A stretch of 55,935 bases of DNA from Domibacillus epiphyticus (GTDB lineage Bacteria; Bacillota; Bacilli; Bacillales; Domibacillaceae). Location of the stretch: positions 1 to 55,935 of the forward strand of contig NZ_MSFI01000031.1 of assembly GCF_001975785.1 (NCBI RefSeq). Reading direction: 5' to 3'. The stretch's first letter is position 1. Each line of letters opens with the position of its first letter. Below the pieces are notes generated by a model that was not told the origin of the DNA, searched no databases, and saw only the letters and a list, made by a program, of their open reading frames with translations. Made by a program: the position numbers and the translations under genes. Below, one piece after another: positions 43,381 through 52,594 of the stretch.

Positions 43381-44624
43381 TGTTCCACTCCTTCTTCTGT
43401 TCCCAATAGCAGCACATCGACTTCATCACCTTTTTGAAAACCTCGCGTACCTCCCGGCAAGACGATAAACGAATTTCCGCGTGCAATGGATGTGACTGCA
43501 TTTGATTTATTAAAACCGGCCGGCTTTACAAAGGCGCCGTTCGGTGTTGATTCGTAAACCGCCCGGATAAAACGGCTAAATGGATTGGCTTTTGTAAAAT
43601 CTTCTGTCAAAATGGCTTTTTCATATGGCAAATATGGCTTATCACAGCCCATCATCAAAAGAAAAGCCGGACGTGCAAAAAGCTCAAAGCCTGTAAAACA
43701 GGCGGAAGGATTGCCTGATAAACCGAATAAGAATGTATTATTTACATGTGCAACAGTTGTCACACTGCCAGGGCGCATTGCAACTTTATTAAATAACACA
43801 TCTGCACCCAGCCGTTTGTAAATAGCCGGCAGGAAATCAAAATCCCCGACTGAAACCCCGCCTGTTGTGATGACGGCATCGCATTCATCAACCGCTTTTT
43901 TGACCAGTTCATAACAAGCTTCCTCATCATCAGGCAATGTGCCGAGGAGCCGATATTCAATTCCCATACGGGCGAGCTGTGCCGCTATCATCGGTCCGTT
44001 TGAATTGCGAATTTTACCTGGTTCAAGCGGATCGCTTACTTCTAACAACTCAGTACCTGTTGCAAGAAGACCCACTACTGGTTTTTTTGACACGCTCACT
44101 TTCGCATAACCGAACGTAGCCATTACGGCGATGATACCAGGGTGTATGTATGTCCCTGCTTCGACAATCATTTCACCCTCTTTTGCATCTTCTCCTTTTA
44201 ATGATACATTTTCAAGCGGAGAGAATGACTTGCGGATTGTGAATGTGTCTCCATCAATCACGGTCTGTTCCAGCATCACTACTGCATCTGCCCCATCCGG
44301 AAGCGGTGCACCCGTCATAATGCGAACGGCTTCCCGTTCTCCTATCGTATGCATCGATACAGTGCCTGCGCCAATATGGTCGACAACTTTAAAAGATATG
44401 CGAGAGTCTCCAGAGGCACCATTCGTATCTATAGAACGTACTGCAAAGCCATCGTATGGAGACCGATCAAAAGGGGGTACAGAATGACTTGCAATAATCG
44501 ATTCAGCTAAAATGCGTCCGTAAGCGAGATCGAGCGGGACAATTTCACTATTTAACGGTCTGGCCCGTTCCATCACTCTCTCTATGGCTTCCTTTACGGG
44601 AATCGGCTGGCGTTTTTCTACCAT
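43365..44624 (-). CDS. moeA: molybdopterin molybdenumtransferase MoeA
   Basis: 419 residues. Inserts molybdate into adenylylated molybdopterin. The N-terminal part has the PPFDRSPYDGFAVRS motif near residue 50, and the central MoCF domain has TTGGVSVGDFDF and LFGLSGNPSACFTGFELFARP. A C-terminal domain follows. GGAGGCG precedes the ATG. It is the first gene of the moeA-moaE-moaD-moaA operon and is divergent from moaC. Confidence 0.95.
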   Translation of the reverse strand: MVEKRQPIPVKEAIERVMERARPLNSEIVPLDLAYGRILAESIIASHSVPPFDRSPYDGFAVRSIDTNGASGDSRISFKVVDHIGAGTVSMHTIGEREAVRIMTGAPLPDGADAVVMLEQTVIDGDTFTIRKSFSPLENVSLKGEDAKEGEMIVEAGTYIHPGIIAVMATFGYAKVSVSKKPVVGLLATGTELLEVSDPLEPGKIRNSNGPMIAAQLARMGIEYRLLGTLPDDEEACYELVKKAVDECDAVITTGGVSVGDFDFLPAIYKRLGADVLFNKVAMRPGSVTTVAHVNNTFLFGLSGNPSACFTGFELFARPAFLLMMGCDKPYLPYEKAILTEDFTKANPFSRFIRAVYESTPNGAFVKPAGFNKSNAVTSIARGNSFIVLPGGTRGFQKGDEVDVLLLGTEEGVEQWMLD

Positions 44625-44689
44625 ACTAAAACGCCTCCTTTCTTTTCATGATATACTAAATGCATCTTCTACTTGAAAGGATGACTTTT

Positions 44690-45184
44690 ATGTCTGAATT
44701 AACACATTTTAACGAGCAGGGACGAGCTAAAATGGTCGATGTCTCCAATAAATCTGAAACTGTACGGACAGCTATTGCACACTCATCAATTGAAGTGAAT
44801 GAAACCATTTATAATCAAATTGCTTCCGGCACGAATAAAAAAGGAGATGTCTTCGCTGTCGCACAAGTTGCAGGCGTTATGGCAGCCAAGCAAACATCAT
44901 CCATTATTCCGATGTGCCATCCCATTCCACTCACAGGTGTAAACATTATGTTTGAATGGGATATAAATTCTAAAGACGGCCATTACGTCATTTACATACA
45001 GGCAGAAGCAAAAACGAAAGGCGTCACAGGCGTAGAAATGGAAGCATTAACGGCTGCATCGGCTGCGGCTTTGACCATTTATGATATGTGTAAAGCCGCT
45101 GGAAAAGAGATGGTCATCGGTCCAACCTACTTAATGAAAAAATCAGGCGGGAAAAATGGCGACTACGAACGCGCACGCGATTAA
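44690..45184 (+). CDS. moaC: cyclic pyranopterin monophosphate synthase MoaC
   Basis: 164 residues from the ATG at 44690, which follows AAAGGATG; the longer frame has no site. Partner of MoaA. The family motifs [36 protein letters not shown] and [19 protein letters not shown] are intact. It is the only cofactor gene of this block on the plus strand besides mobA, and its stop codon overlaps the convergent modB stop by three bases, without a terminator between them. Confidence 0.96.
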   Translation: MSELTHFNEQGRAKMVDVSNKSETVRTAIAHSSIEVNETIYNQIASGTNKKGDVFAVAQVAGVMAAKQTSSIIPMCHPIPLTGVNIMFEWDINSKDGHYVIYIQAEAKTKGVTGVEMEALTAASAAALTIYDMCKAAGKEMVIGPTYLMKKSGGKNGDYERARD

Positions 45185-45846
45185 GCGGCGTGTTTTCGTT
45201 TGTCTGCATATGTGAGAACATATAAAAAAAGCGCTGAAATGATCACACTGATCATCACGTACATCCACGCGGTCAAGTCTTCCCCTTTTTCAAATGCGGT
45301 ATAAATCGCTGTCGGCATTGTCAGCGTTACACCCGGGATATTTCCGGCAAACATAAGGGTTGCTCCGAATTCCCCTAGTCCTCTTGCAAAGCTTAGCGTG
45401 AAGCCTGAAATGAGTCCATAACGAGCTGCTGGAATGTATGTGTAGCGCAGCAAATCAATCGGATTGTTTGTATATTGCTTCGTCACTTCTACATAACTTT
45501 CCGGCACAGCTAAAAATCCTGCTTTTGCAGCTTGGTACATTAGTGGAAAGGCAACAACAATGGCTGCCATAACCGCTGCTGTTACTGTAAACATGAACGA
45601 AATATTCAGCTGTTCATATAAAAAGGTGCCAATCAAGCCTGTCCTGCCGAACAACTTTACAAGTAAAAAACCAATAACCATTGGCGACAGCACAATTGGC
45701 AGCATAAATAACGTTTCCCACAACCACTTTACAGGAATATTATAATTTGTGAATAAAAAAGCAAAGATAATAGCGGTAAAAAAAACAACGAATGATGCCG
45801 AAGCTGTGACAAAAATAGATAATAAAATCGGTTCAAAAAATGTCAT
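45181..45846 (-). CDS. modB: molybdate ABC transporter permease ModB
   Basis: 221-residue membrane subunit with about five segments. The EAA-type loop contains [20 protein letters not shown], characteristic of ModB/CysT permeases. Its ATG overlaps the modA stop by four bases. No modC ATPase gene is present in this window; B. subtilis, as I recall, also has modA/modB homologues without modC, so an ATPase from elsewhere must serve. Last gene of the operon. Confidence 0.92.
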   Translation of the reverse strand: MTFFEPILLSIFVTASASFVVFFTAIIFAFLFTNYNIPVKWLWETLFMLPIVLSPMVIGFLLVKLFGRTGLIGTFLYEQLNISFMFTVTAAVMAAIVVAFPLMYQAAKAGFLAVPESYVEVTKQYTNNPIDLLRYTYIPAARYGLISGFTLSFARGLGEFGATLMFAGNIPGVTLTMPTAIYTAFEKGEDLTAWMYVMISVIISALFLYVLTYADKRKHAA

Positions 45847-46589
45847 TTAAAAGATTCACCACCTGCGTCAAACCCGTACTGTTTAAATAGACGGATTGCT
45901 GTTTCTGACGTTAAAAACGCCTCAAATGTTTTCGCAGTTGAATGATTTGATTGAACGACTGTTCCTGCATTATAGACGATTTCATCATGGGAATGTTCTG
46001 GGAATACATAGGAAATACGAATCTCTTCAGATGATTTTGCATCTGTTTCATATAGAATACCCGCATCTGCTTCACCAGATGACACCCACATTAAAACTGA
46101 AGATGCATCCTTTGCATAAACACGTGTCCCTGTCCAGTTACTCTCACGCAAGGCTTGTTCTGCATAGGTTCCTACCGGTACTGCTCCAGGTGTTCCCATC
46201 ACAAGAGTTTCTGCATCCATCCATATTTTTTTCTCCTGAACCGGCTGCACAACGACGAGGCGATTCGTTAAAAAACCAGTTGGATACTCCATATCAATAA
46301 GCCTCTGTTTTTGAAGAGAATCCGCTTCTTTTTTTGAAGCAAGCATAACGACGTCAATCGGCGCATGTGCCTCCACTTGGCGCGCGATCATACCCGATCC
46401 GCCTGTATGAAAGCGAAGGTCTACGTTCGGATAACGTTGTTCAAATGCCCTCTCTAGTTCAGTCAGCACCGGATTGAAGCTTGCCGCCGCACCGACAATG
46501 AGCAGCGATTCATCTTGTGCTCTTGTCTGAGCAATAAACCCGGTGATAAATATAAAGGAGAATGCAATTAGAATGATTGCTTTTTTCAT
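45843..46589 (-). CDS. modA: molybdate ABC transporter substrate-binding protein ModA
   Basis: 248 residues. The N-terminus is a signal peptide of the cleavable type (KKAIILIAFSFIFITGFIAQ then ARA); there is no lipobox cysteine, which is unusual for a Gram-positive binding protein, since it would not be lipid-anchored. The mature protein starts with LLIVGAAASFNPVLTELERAF and has GGSGMIARQVEAHAPIDVVM, both ModA-type. It binds molybdate or tungstate. Its ATG overlaps the moaB stop by one base. Confidence 0.92.
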   Translation of the reverse strand: MKKAIILIAFSFIFITGFIAQTRAQDESLLIVGAAASFNPVLTELERAFEQRYPNVDLRFHTGGSGMIARQVEAHAPIDVVMLASKKEADSLQKQRLIDMEYPTGFLTNRLVVVQPVQEKKIWMDAETLVMGTPGAVPVGTYAEQALRESNWTGTRVYAKDASSVLMWVSSGEADAGILYETDAKSSEEIRISYVFPEHSHDEIVYNAGTVVQSNHSTAKTFEAFLTSETAIRLFKQYGFDAGGESFK

Positions 46590-47089
46590 TACTTTCTCGC
46601 TTCATTAAGAAGATGCGCTGCTTCTGGCAAAATAAGTTTCCTCATCGCGAGACTCACGGCACCACGTGAACCGGGTAAAGCAAAAAGGAGTTTACGTCCG
46701 GTAATCGTTCCCGCAATTGCTCGTGAAAGCATCGCCCTTGTCCCTATATCTTCTGTTAAGCTTAAATAGCGGAAAAATTCACCAAAACCTGGTATTTCTT
46801 TTTGCAGAAAAGGTTTTACCGTTTCAATCGTCACATCACGAGGCGCAATCCCTGTCCCGCCAGTCGCAATAATAAGATCGACCTCACCATCCGCTATCCA
46901 TTCACGAATTTGTCCGCCAATTGCAGCCTGATCATCTGGCACAATCGCATAATGGATTACTGTATGCCCCGCCTGCTCCAATAATTCTATAATATGAGCA
47001 CCACTTTTATCCGTTAGATTTGTTCGAGTATCACTTACGGTCAGCACGGCGGCTGAAAACGAAAGTTCACCGGAAAATTCGACTGACAT
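46589..47089 (-). CDS. moaB: molybdenum cofactor adenylyltransferase MoaB/MogA-type
   Basis: 166 residues. Adenylylates molybdopterin before molybdenum insertion by MoeA. The MoCF_biosynth motifs VSDTRTNLTDKSGAHI and TGGTGIAPRDVTIE are intact, and GSRGAVSLAMRKLI fits the family C-terminus. No separate mogA is visible, so this protein probably serves that step. Seventeen bases after moeB. Confidence 0.94.
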   Translation of the reverse strand: MSVEFSGELSFSAAVLTVSDTRTNLTDKSGAHIIELLEQAGHTVIHYAIVPDDQAAIGGQIREWIADGEVDLIIATGGTGIAPRDVTIETVKPFLQKEIPGFGEFFRYLSLTEDIGTRAMLSRAIAGTITGRKLLFALPGSRGAVSLAMRKLILPEAAHLLNEARK

Positions 47090-47106
47090 ATGAATGCCCC
47101 TCCGAT

Positions 47107-48126
47107 TTAGCTAAATAATTGGTTATACAATTTTATCGCTTTGTTTACATCGTGCATCTCATGAAAAAAAAGCCGGCCGTTTTCAAATAATACAATTCGG
47201 CTGTCCTCATACTCTAGTTGTAAAAAGTATGGTGTTCGTGTTCGCTTTAGCTGGCGTTTTTCAGCCATCTTTTCAGCGTCATCCAGCGTTATTGACCTTC
47301 CAGCCAACGGGGTTAATTGTATGGTATTTCGACCGCACAATACAACTGCTTTTGTTTCTTCTGATTGATTTAATGATGGATATGCACGGTTTCCCCCGCA
47401 AGAGGGACAGTCCGGACGCTTCATTTTGTTCATGCCGAACTGGTTCATTTCATTCATCCACACGTCAACGCGGAGCAGTTCTTTTCTCATCGCATTTTGG
47501 TTTCCCGTCAGCCATTTGATAACTTCAGCACATTGATAAGATGCCGTAATGTGTACAGCAGGTGCGATCACACCTGCTGTATCACACGTTTCAGCTGACG
47601 ACGGCAGCACCGGCAGCAAACAGCGAAAGCACGGACCTTCGTCAGGAATAAAAGGCATCACTACACTCGTTCCCCCGACACACGCCCCATACACCCAGGG
47701 AACATTATGTTTTAGACTCGCGTCATTGATGGTTAGGCGTGTTTCAAAATTATCAGTCCCATCAATTATGATATCACTAATGGCCGCAAGCTTCTCAATC
47801 AAAGCCGCATCCGCATGATCCATCCATGTTTCCACATTTACACTGCTATTCACTTTCAACAATCTTCTCTTCGCCGCGATCACCTTAGGAACCATATCAA
47901 TGGCATCTTGCTCCGTATAAAGAGGCTGTCGGTGTAAATTTGATGCTTCGACATAATCCCGGTCTACGATCAGCAATGTTCCGACCCCTGCCCTCGCAAG
48001 CATATCTGCAGCAGCCGAACCTAGTGCGCCGCATCCAATAATCGCAACTGTTGAAGAAGAAAGCTGTTTCTGTCCTTCTTTGCCAATTGGAGAATACTTT
48101 TGCTGTTTTGCAAATCTATTATCCAC
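47107..48126 (-). CDS. moeB: molybdopterin-synthase adenylyltransferase MoeB/ThiF-type
   Basis: 339-residue E1-like enzyme that adenylylates the C-terminus of MoaD for sulfur transfer. ATP-binding GCGALGSAAADMLARAGVG near residue 32, DGTDNFETR near residue 120, and two zinc-binding Cys pairs (CFRC and CPSC). The C-terminal extension of about 85 residues beyond the core replaces the rhodanese domain of eukaryotic relatives and is found in Bacillus MoeB. The start is GTG at 48126 after GGAGG. Confidence 0.92.
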   Translation of the reverse strand: MDNRFAKQQKYSPIGKEGQKQLSSSTVAIIGCGALGSAAADMLARAGVGTLLIVDRDYVEASNLHRQPLYTEQDAIDMVPKVIAAKRRLLKVNSSVNVETWMDHADAALIEKLAAISDIIIDGTDNFETRLTINDASLKHNVPWVYGACVGGTSVVMPFIPDEGPCFRCLLPVLPSSAETCDTAGVIAPAVHITASYQCAEVIKWLTGNQNAMRKELLRVDVWMNEMNQFGMNKMKRPDCPSCGGNRAYPSLNQSEETKAVVLCGRNTIQLTPLAGRSITLDDAEKMAEKRQLKRTRTPYFLQLEYEDSRIVLFENGRLFFHEMHDVNKAIKLYNQLFS

Positions 48127-48210
48127 TTAAAAACCTCCTTCCTATATGATTTTCAAGTTAAAAAATATTTCTGGACAGCCTTAAGGCTTCCCATATACAA
48201 ACTCAAATGT

Positions 48211-49023
48211 TTAATTATTTACTAAAATGCGCTCTGGATGGGTATACACGTTTAAAGAATCATTCCGTATAAAGCCAACCGTCGTAATTCCGAGTTCTCC
48301 CGCCAATTGAAGCGCAAGTTCTGTCGGAGCCGATTTTGACAGGACCATCTCACAGCCGATTTTGGCAACTTTCAATAAAATTTCAGATGAAATTCGTCCA
48401 CTGAAAACAAGCACTTTATCGCGGATTGAGATCTCATTTTTCAAACAGTATCCATATATTTTATCAAGAGCATTATGCCGTCCGATATCCATTCTCATTA
48501 ATACAATACCATTCCGGTCGCATAGTGCCGCATTATGAACGCCTCCAGTTTGCTGGAACGTCTCCGCCGATTCCTGCATCTCACGCATCAATCGAAAACA
48601 ATCTTCCGGTGATAGTGCTACACGAACATCGTTCATTTTTTTTGCTGTCAATTTATCATTTACAAAAACAAATCCTTGTCTGCTTGCCCCGCAGCATGAT
48701 GTAATATATCGTTTATTTTGGAATTTTGCATAATATGGATTCGGTTTCTCTGTTTTAATATGGACAAACCCTTCGTCTTCCTGCACCCATAAATCATCGA
48801 TCTCGTCATACTTGCGAATGACCCCCTCTGATGCCAAGTAACCGACTGCCATATCTTCGATGTATTCCGGTGTGCACACCATTGTAACAAACTCATCACC
48901 GTTGATTTTAATTGTCACCGGATACTCGGTAACAATCCGGTCTTCTTTATATTCGGCTTTCCCATTTGTATAATGAAGTATCTCTCTTTTCACTTCTGAC
49001 TTATTCATCTCTATTTTCTCCAT
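48211..49023 (-). CDS. fdhD: formate dehydrogenase accessory sulfurtransferase FdhD
   Basis: 270 residues. Transfers sulfur to bis-MGD before its insertion into formate dehydrogenase. The ITSCCGASRQG segment holds the conserved Cys pair of the CxxC loop region in the Bacillus form (Cys-Cys), and VGYLASEGVI, MDIGRHNALDKI, FSGRISSEILLK are the other family motifs. The start could be the ATG at 49023 or the ATG five codons later (49008), which has a GGAG nine bases upstream. Three bases after the DUF2294 gene. Confidence 0.95.
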   Translation of the reverse strand: MEKIEMNKSEVKREILHYTNGKAEYKEDRIVTEYPVTIKINGDEFVTMVCTPEYIEDMAVGYLASEGVIRKYDEIDDLWVQEDEGFVHIKTEKPNPYYAKFQNKRYITSCCGASRQGFVFVNDKLTAKKMNDVRVALSPEDCFRLMREMQESAETFQQTGGVHNAALCDRNGIVLMRMDIGRHNALDKIYGYCLKNEISIRDKVLVFSGRISSEILLKVAKIGCEMVLSKSAPTELALQLAGELGITTVGFIRNDSLNVYTHPERILVNN

Positions 49024-49026
49024 CCA

Positions 49027-49371
49027 TCACGTAATATTTTTATCGAATACAAAGACGGAAACGGCAATATCTTCCTCCACCTTTATATCTGAAAATAAAT
49101 TGATTAATTTTGCCCCAATTAACTCTTCCATTCCTTCTGGGGGAGCTTTTGAATAAACATCCTGAATCAGTTTTGTCCTTGCCGCATGAACCATTTCCCT
49201 TCCTTCCGGCGTCTGTGCAATAAACTTTTCCGTTGGTGTTAAGTTTCCATACAATGTAGCGATCGCCATATTCTCAACAAACACGCTGTGTATACGTTCC
49301 GGACCCTTTCCAAGCAGATCTTTGCGCAGCTTTCTAATCATGTCATTAAATTCATGAATCTTTTTTGACAT
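49027..49371 (-). CDS. DUF2294 (MpsC-like) protein, YrhF-like
   Basis: 114 residues from the ATG at 49371, with TGGAGAG about seven bases upstream. DUF2294 proteins such as YrhF occur beside formate dehydrogenase genes in Bacillus; the domain is also called MpsC after a staphylococcal membrane-potential system. GPERIHSVFVENMAIATLYGNLTPTEKFI is the family signature region. Soluble, no membrane segments. It heads the DUF2294-fdhD-moeB-moaB-modA-modB operon and is divergent from the second fdhA. Confidence 0.82.
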   Translation of the reverse strand: MSKKIHEFNDMIRKLRKDLLGKGPERIHSVFVENMAIATLYGNLTPTEKFIAQTPEGREMVHAARTKLIQDVYSKAPPEGMEELIGAKLINLFSDIKVEEDIAVSVFVFDKNIT

Positions 49372-49454
49372 ACAAAAAGTCTCTCCATTCTTCAAAATTC
49401 ATACAATTTCCTCACAAGATATTGTTTATTCTGTCGGTTACTACTATAATAGCA

Positions 49455-49485
49455 TTGATGGAATTGTAGCAAAGCATGTTATGAT
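49455..49485 (+). promoter_or_regulatory. putative promoter of the second formate dehydrogenase gene
   Basis: -35-like TTGATG (49455-49460), 19-base spacer, extended -10 TGtTATGAT (49477-49485). Transcription would start near 49492, giving a leader of about 140 bases. Confidence 0.4.
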
Positions 49486-49503
49486 CCTATCTCTACTTAT
49501 AAA

Positions 49504-49603
49504 CATGGGCTGGTTATTTAGTATGATCTACTAAAAAACTATTTCCACCATGACTACACACTGCTTATTATACAGCTATGTGTCTTCAAGGTGGATTTTT
49601 TTT
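49504..49603 (+). promoter_or_regulatory. putative transcription attenuator or riboswitch in the fdhA2 leader
   Basis: A terminator-like hairpin pairs CCACC (49545-49549) with GGTGG (49590-49594), TGA with TCA, ACACA (49556-49560) with TGTGT (49579-49583) and GCT with AGC, followed by eight Ts (49596-49603). The 5' arm can instead pair upstream: CATGG-gc-TGG (49504-49513) with CCA-CCATG (49545-49552), enclosing a small hairpin TTTAGTA-tgatc-TACTAAA (49517-49535). No plus-strand gene precedes it, so the terminator lies in the leader of fdhA2. Pairings were found by eye. Confidence 0.5.
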
Positions 49604-49634
49604 GTGTGTTTACTTAAAAAAAGGAGGGTGCATT

Positions 49635-52577
49635 ATGTCCGAAAAGCTGATGACAATTAGTATAAACGGCAAACAGCACGAAGCAACAGCTAATTCAACA
49701 ATCTTAGAAATTATTAATCAAAACGAAATTGCCCATCCGCAAATTTGTTATGTTCCGGAAGTTGATCCGATCCAAACGTGCGATACGTGTATCGTGGAAG
49801 TGAACGGTGAACTTGTCCGGGCTTGTTCAACAAAAGTAACTGATGGAATGAATGTCCTATTAAACTCTCCACGTGCGAAAGAAGCACAAACAGAAGCGAT
49901 GGACCGTCTATTGGAAAACCATTTACTTTACTGCACAGTGTGCGATAACAACAATGGTAACTGTACATTACATAATACAGCGGAATTGATGGGAATTGAA
50001 CATCAAAAATATCCGTATGAACCTAAATGTGATGTCAATGCAGTGGACATGTCCCACCCGTTTTACCGCTATGATCCGAATCAATGTATTGCCTGCGGTC
50101 AATGCGTAGAAGTATGTCAAAATCTTCAAGTTAACGAAACACTTTCTATCGATTGGGAAGCTGAAAGACCACGCGTTATTTGGGATGATGGCGTTGCAAT
50201 TAATGACTCTTCATGCGTCAGCTGCGGCCAATGTGTCACAGTATGCCCATGTAATGCACTAATGGAAAAATCAATGCTTGGTGAAGCTGGCTTTATGACT
50301 GGCCTAAAACAAGACATGCTTGATCCAATGATCGATCTTATTAAAGAAGTTGAGCCTGGTTACAGCGGCATCTTCGCCGTGTCAGAAGTGGAAGCAGCAA
50401 TGCGTGACACACGCACGGAAAAAACGAAAACGGTCTGCACATTCTGTGGTGTCGGCTGTTCATTCGAAGTATGGACAAAAGATCGTAAAATTTTAAAAGT
50501 ACAACCAGTTTCAGACGCGCCTGTTAATGCGATTTCGACATGTGTTAAAGGTAAATTCGGCTGGGATTTCGTCAACAGTGAAAAACGTATTACGAAGCCA
50601 TTAATCCGTAAAAACGGAGAATTTGTTGAATCATCATGGGAAGAAGCGCTTGACCTAGTAGCAAGTAAATTAGGTTCAATTAAACAACAGCACGGCAAAG
50701 GTTCTGTTGGCTTTATCTCTTCTTCAAAGATTACAAATGAAGAAAACTATGTGATTCAAAAATTAGCACGTCAAGTATTTGAAACAAACGATGTCGACAA
50801 CTGCTCTCGTTACTGTCAATCACCTGCTACAGACGGCTTGTTCCGCACAGTTGGTATGGGCGGTGATGCTGGTACAATTAAGGATATTGCACAAGCAGGC
50901 CTTGTTATAATCGTTGGTGCAAACCCAGCTGAAGGCCACCCTGTATTAGCTACACGCGTTAAGCGCGCTCATAAGCTTCATGATCAAAAACTAATTGTTG
51001 CCGATCTTCGCAGAAACGAGATGGCTGAGCGTTCTGATATCTTCATTAGTCCAAAACAAGGAACAGACCAAGTATGGCTAATGGCTGTAACGAAATACAT
51101 CATCGACCAAGGCTGGCATGATCAGAAATTTATTGATGAAAATGTGAATTTCTTTGATGATTACAAAACAGTTCTTGAGAAATATACGCTTGAATACGCT
51201 GAAGAAATTACAGGTCTTTCAAAAGAAACGATAATTGAAATTGCGAAAATGGTTCGCGATGCAGATGGTACATGTATTCTTTGGGGAATGGGCGTAACAC
51301 AAAATACAGGTGGTTCTGATACATCAGCTGCTATTTCCAACTTGCTTCTAGCAACAGGAAACTACCGCCGTCCAGGTGCTGGTGCCTACCCTCTTCGCGG
51401 CCATAATAACGTACAAGGCGCTTGCGATATGGGTACTCTTCCAGGCTGGCTTCCAGGCTATCAGCATATTACAGATGACGAGGCACGTGCGAAGTTTGAA
51501 AAAGCGTACGGTGTCAAAATCGAAGGTAAACCAGGTCTTGATAACATCCAAATGCTTCAATCAATTGATGAAGGCAAGATGAGAGCTATGTACCTTGTTG
51601 GTGAGGATATGGCACTTGTCGATTCAAATTCAAACCACGTACATGATGTATTATCAAAACTTGACTTCTTTGTTGTTCAAGATATCTTCCTTTCTAGAAC
51701 AGCTCAATACGCTGACGTTGTATTACCAGGTGTTCCTTCACTTGAGAAAAATGGAACATTTACGAATACAGAACGCCGCGTTCAAAGATTGTATCAAGTA
51801 CTTCCTGAACTTGGGGATGCAAAACAAGACTGGTGGATCATCCAGGAAGTTGCAAACCGTCTAGGTCAAAACTGGAATTACAGCCATCCAAGCGAAATTT
51901 ATGCAGAAATGGCAAGCTTGTCACCAATATTCTCAGGTGCTAACTATGAAGTGCTTGAAGGCTGGAACAGCTTCCTTTGGGGCAGCCATACAGGAGAAAG
52001 CACACCGCTACTTTATGTAGACGGATTTAATTTCCCTGATAAAAAAGCACGTTTTGCCCTTGCGGATTGGGTTCTTCCTGCTGAATTCGATGAGGAATTT
52101 GACCTTCATATTAACAATGGCCGTATGCTTGAGCATTTCCATGAAGGAAACATGACAAATAAATCTAAAGGTATTCAGTCGAAAGTGCCTGAAATTTTCG
52201 TTGAAGTTTCACCTGAACTCGCTAAGGAACGTGGCGTGAAGGATGGATCAATCGTACGCTTAATCTCTCCTTTCGGCGCATTGAAATTACCAGCGTTAGT
52301 CACTGATCGCGTGAAGGCAAATGAATTGTTCCTTCCAATGAACTCGGTCGATAAAGATTCAGCAATCAATTTCTTAACAGGCCCTGCCGTTGATCAACGG
52401 ACAAATACGCCTGCCTATAAACAAACAAAAGTACGCATGGAAGTATTGATTAAAGACGGCGGTGAAAATCCACTTCCAAAAACGAATCCTCGTAATAAAA
52501 AACGCCACCCGCAAAATGGCGTAGAGGTCAATCGTAAATGGAACCGTCCAGGGTATGAACATTTAACAACAAAATAA
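49635..52577 (+). CDS. formate dehydrogenase, molybdenum-dependent catalytic subunit, second copy (YjgC-like)
   Basis: 980 residues from the ATG at 49635, directly after AAGGAGGGTG; the upstream frame extension overlaps leader sequence. Same domain order as the first copy: [2Fe-2S] domain (CYVPEVDPIQTCDTC, then RAC), His/Cys3 site (LLYCTVCDNNNGNC), two [4Fe-4S] sites (CIACGQC, CVSCGQCVTVCPC), CTFCGVGC and the bis-MGD domain with active-site Cys in NCSRYCQSP. Codon use looks slightly different from the first copy (more GCA, ACA, CTT), which may reflect higher expression. It is followed by a DUF1641 gene. Confidence 0.93.
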   Translation: MSEKLMTISINGKQHEATANSTILEIINQNEIAHPQICYVPEVDPIQTCDTCIVEVNGELVRACSTKVTDGMNVLLNSPRAKEAQTEAMDRLLENHLLYCTVCDNNNGNCTLHNTAELMGIEHQKYPYEPKCDVNAVDMSHPFYRYDPNQCIACGQCVEVCQNLQVNETLSIDWEAERPRVIWDDGVAINDSSCVSCGQCVTVCPCNALMEKSMLGEAGFMTGLKQDMLDPMIDLIKEVEPGYSGIFAVSEVEAAMRDTRTEKTKTVCTFCGVGCSFEVWTKDRKILKVQPVSDAPVNAISTCVKGKFGWDFVNSEKRITKPLIRKNGEFVESSWEEALDLVASKLGSIKQQHGKGSVGFISSSKITNEENYVIQKLARQVFETNDVDNCSRYCQSPATDGLFRTVGMGGDAGTIKDIAQAGLVIIVGANPAEGHPVLATRVKRAHKLHDQKLIVADLRRNEMAERSDIFISPKQGTDQVWLMAVTKYIIDQGWHDQKFIDENVNFFDDYKTVLEKYTLEYAEEITGLSKETIIEIAKMVRDADGTCILWGMGVTQNTGGSDTSAAISNLLLATGNYRRPGAGAYPLRGHNNVQGACDMGTLPGWLPGYQHITDDEARAKFEKAYGVKIEGKPGLDNIQMLQSIDEGKMRAMYLVGEDMALVDSNSNHVHDVLSKLDFFVVQDIFLSRTAQYADVVLPGVPSLEKNGTFTNTERRVQRLYQVLPELGDAKQDWWIIQEVANRLGQNWNYSHPSEIYAEMASLSPIFSGANYEVLEGWNSFLWGSHTGESTPLLYVDGFNFPDKKARFALADWVLPAEFDEEFDLHINNGRMLEHFHEGNMTNKSKGIQSKVPEIFVEVSPELAKERGVKDGSIVRLISPFGALKLPALVTDRVKANELFLPMNSVDKDSAINFLTGPAVDQRTNTPAYKQTKVRMEVLIKDGGENPLPKTNPRNKKRHPQNGVEVNRKWNRPGYEHLTTK

Positions 52578-52594
52578 TATAAGGAGGTAAAACC

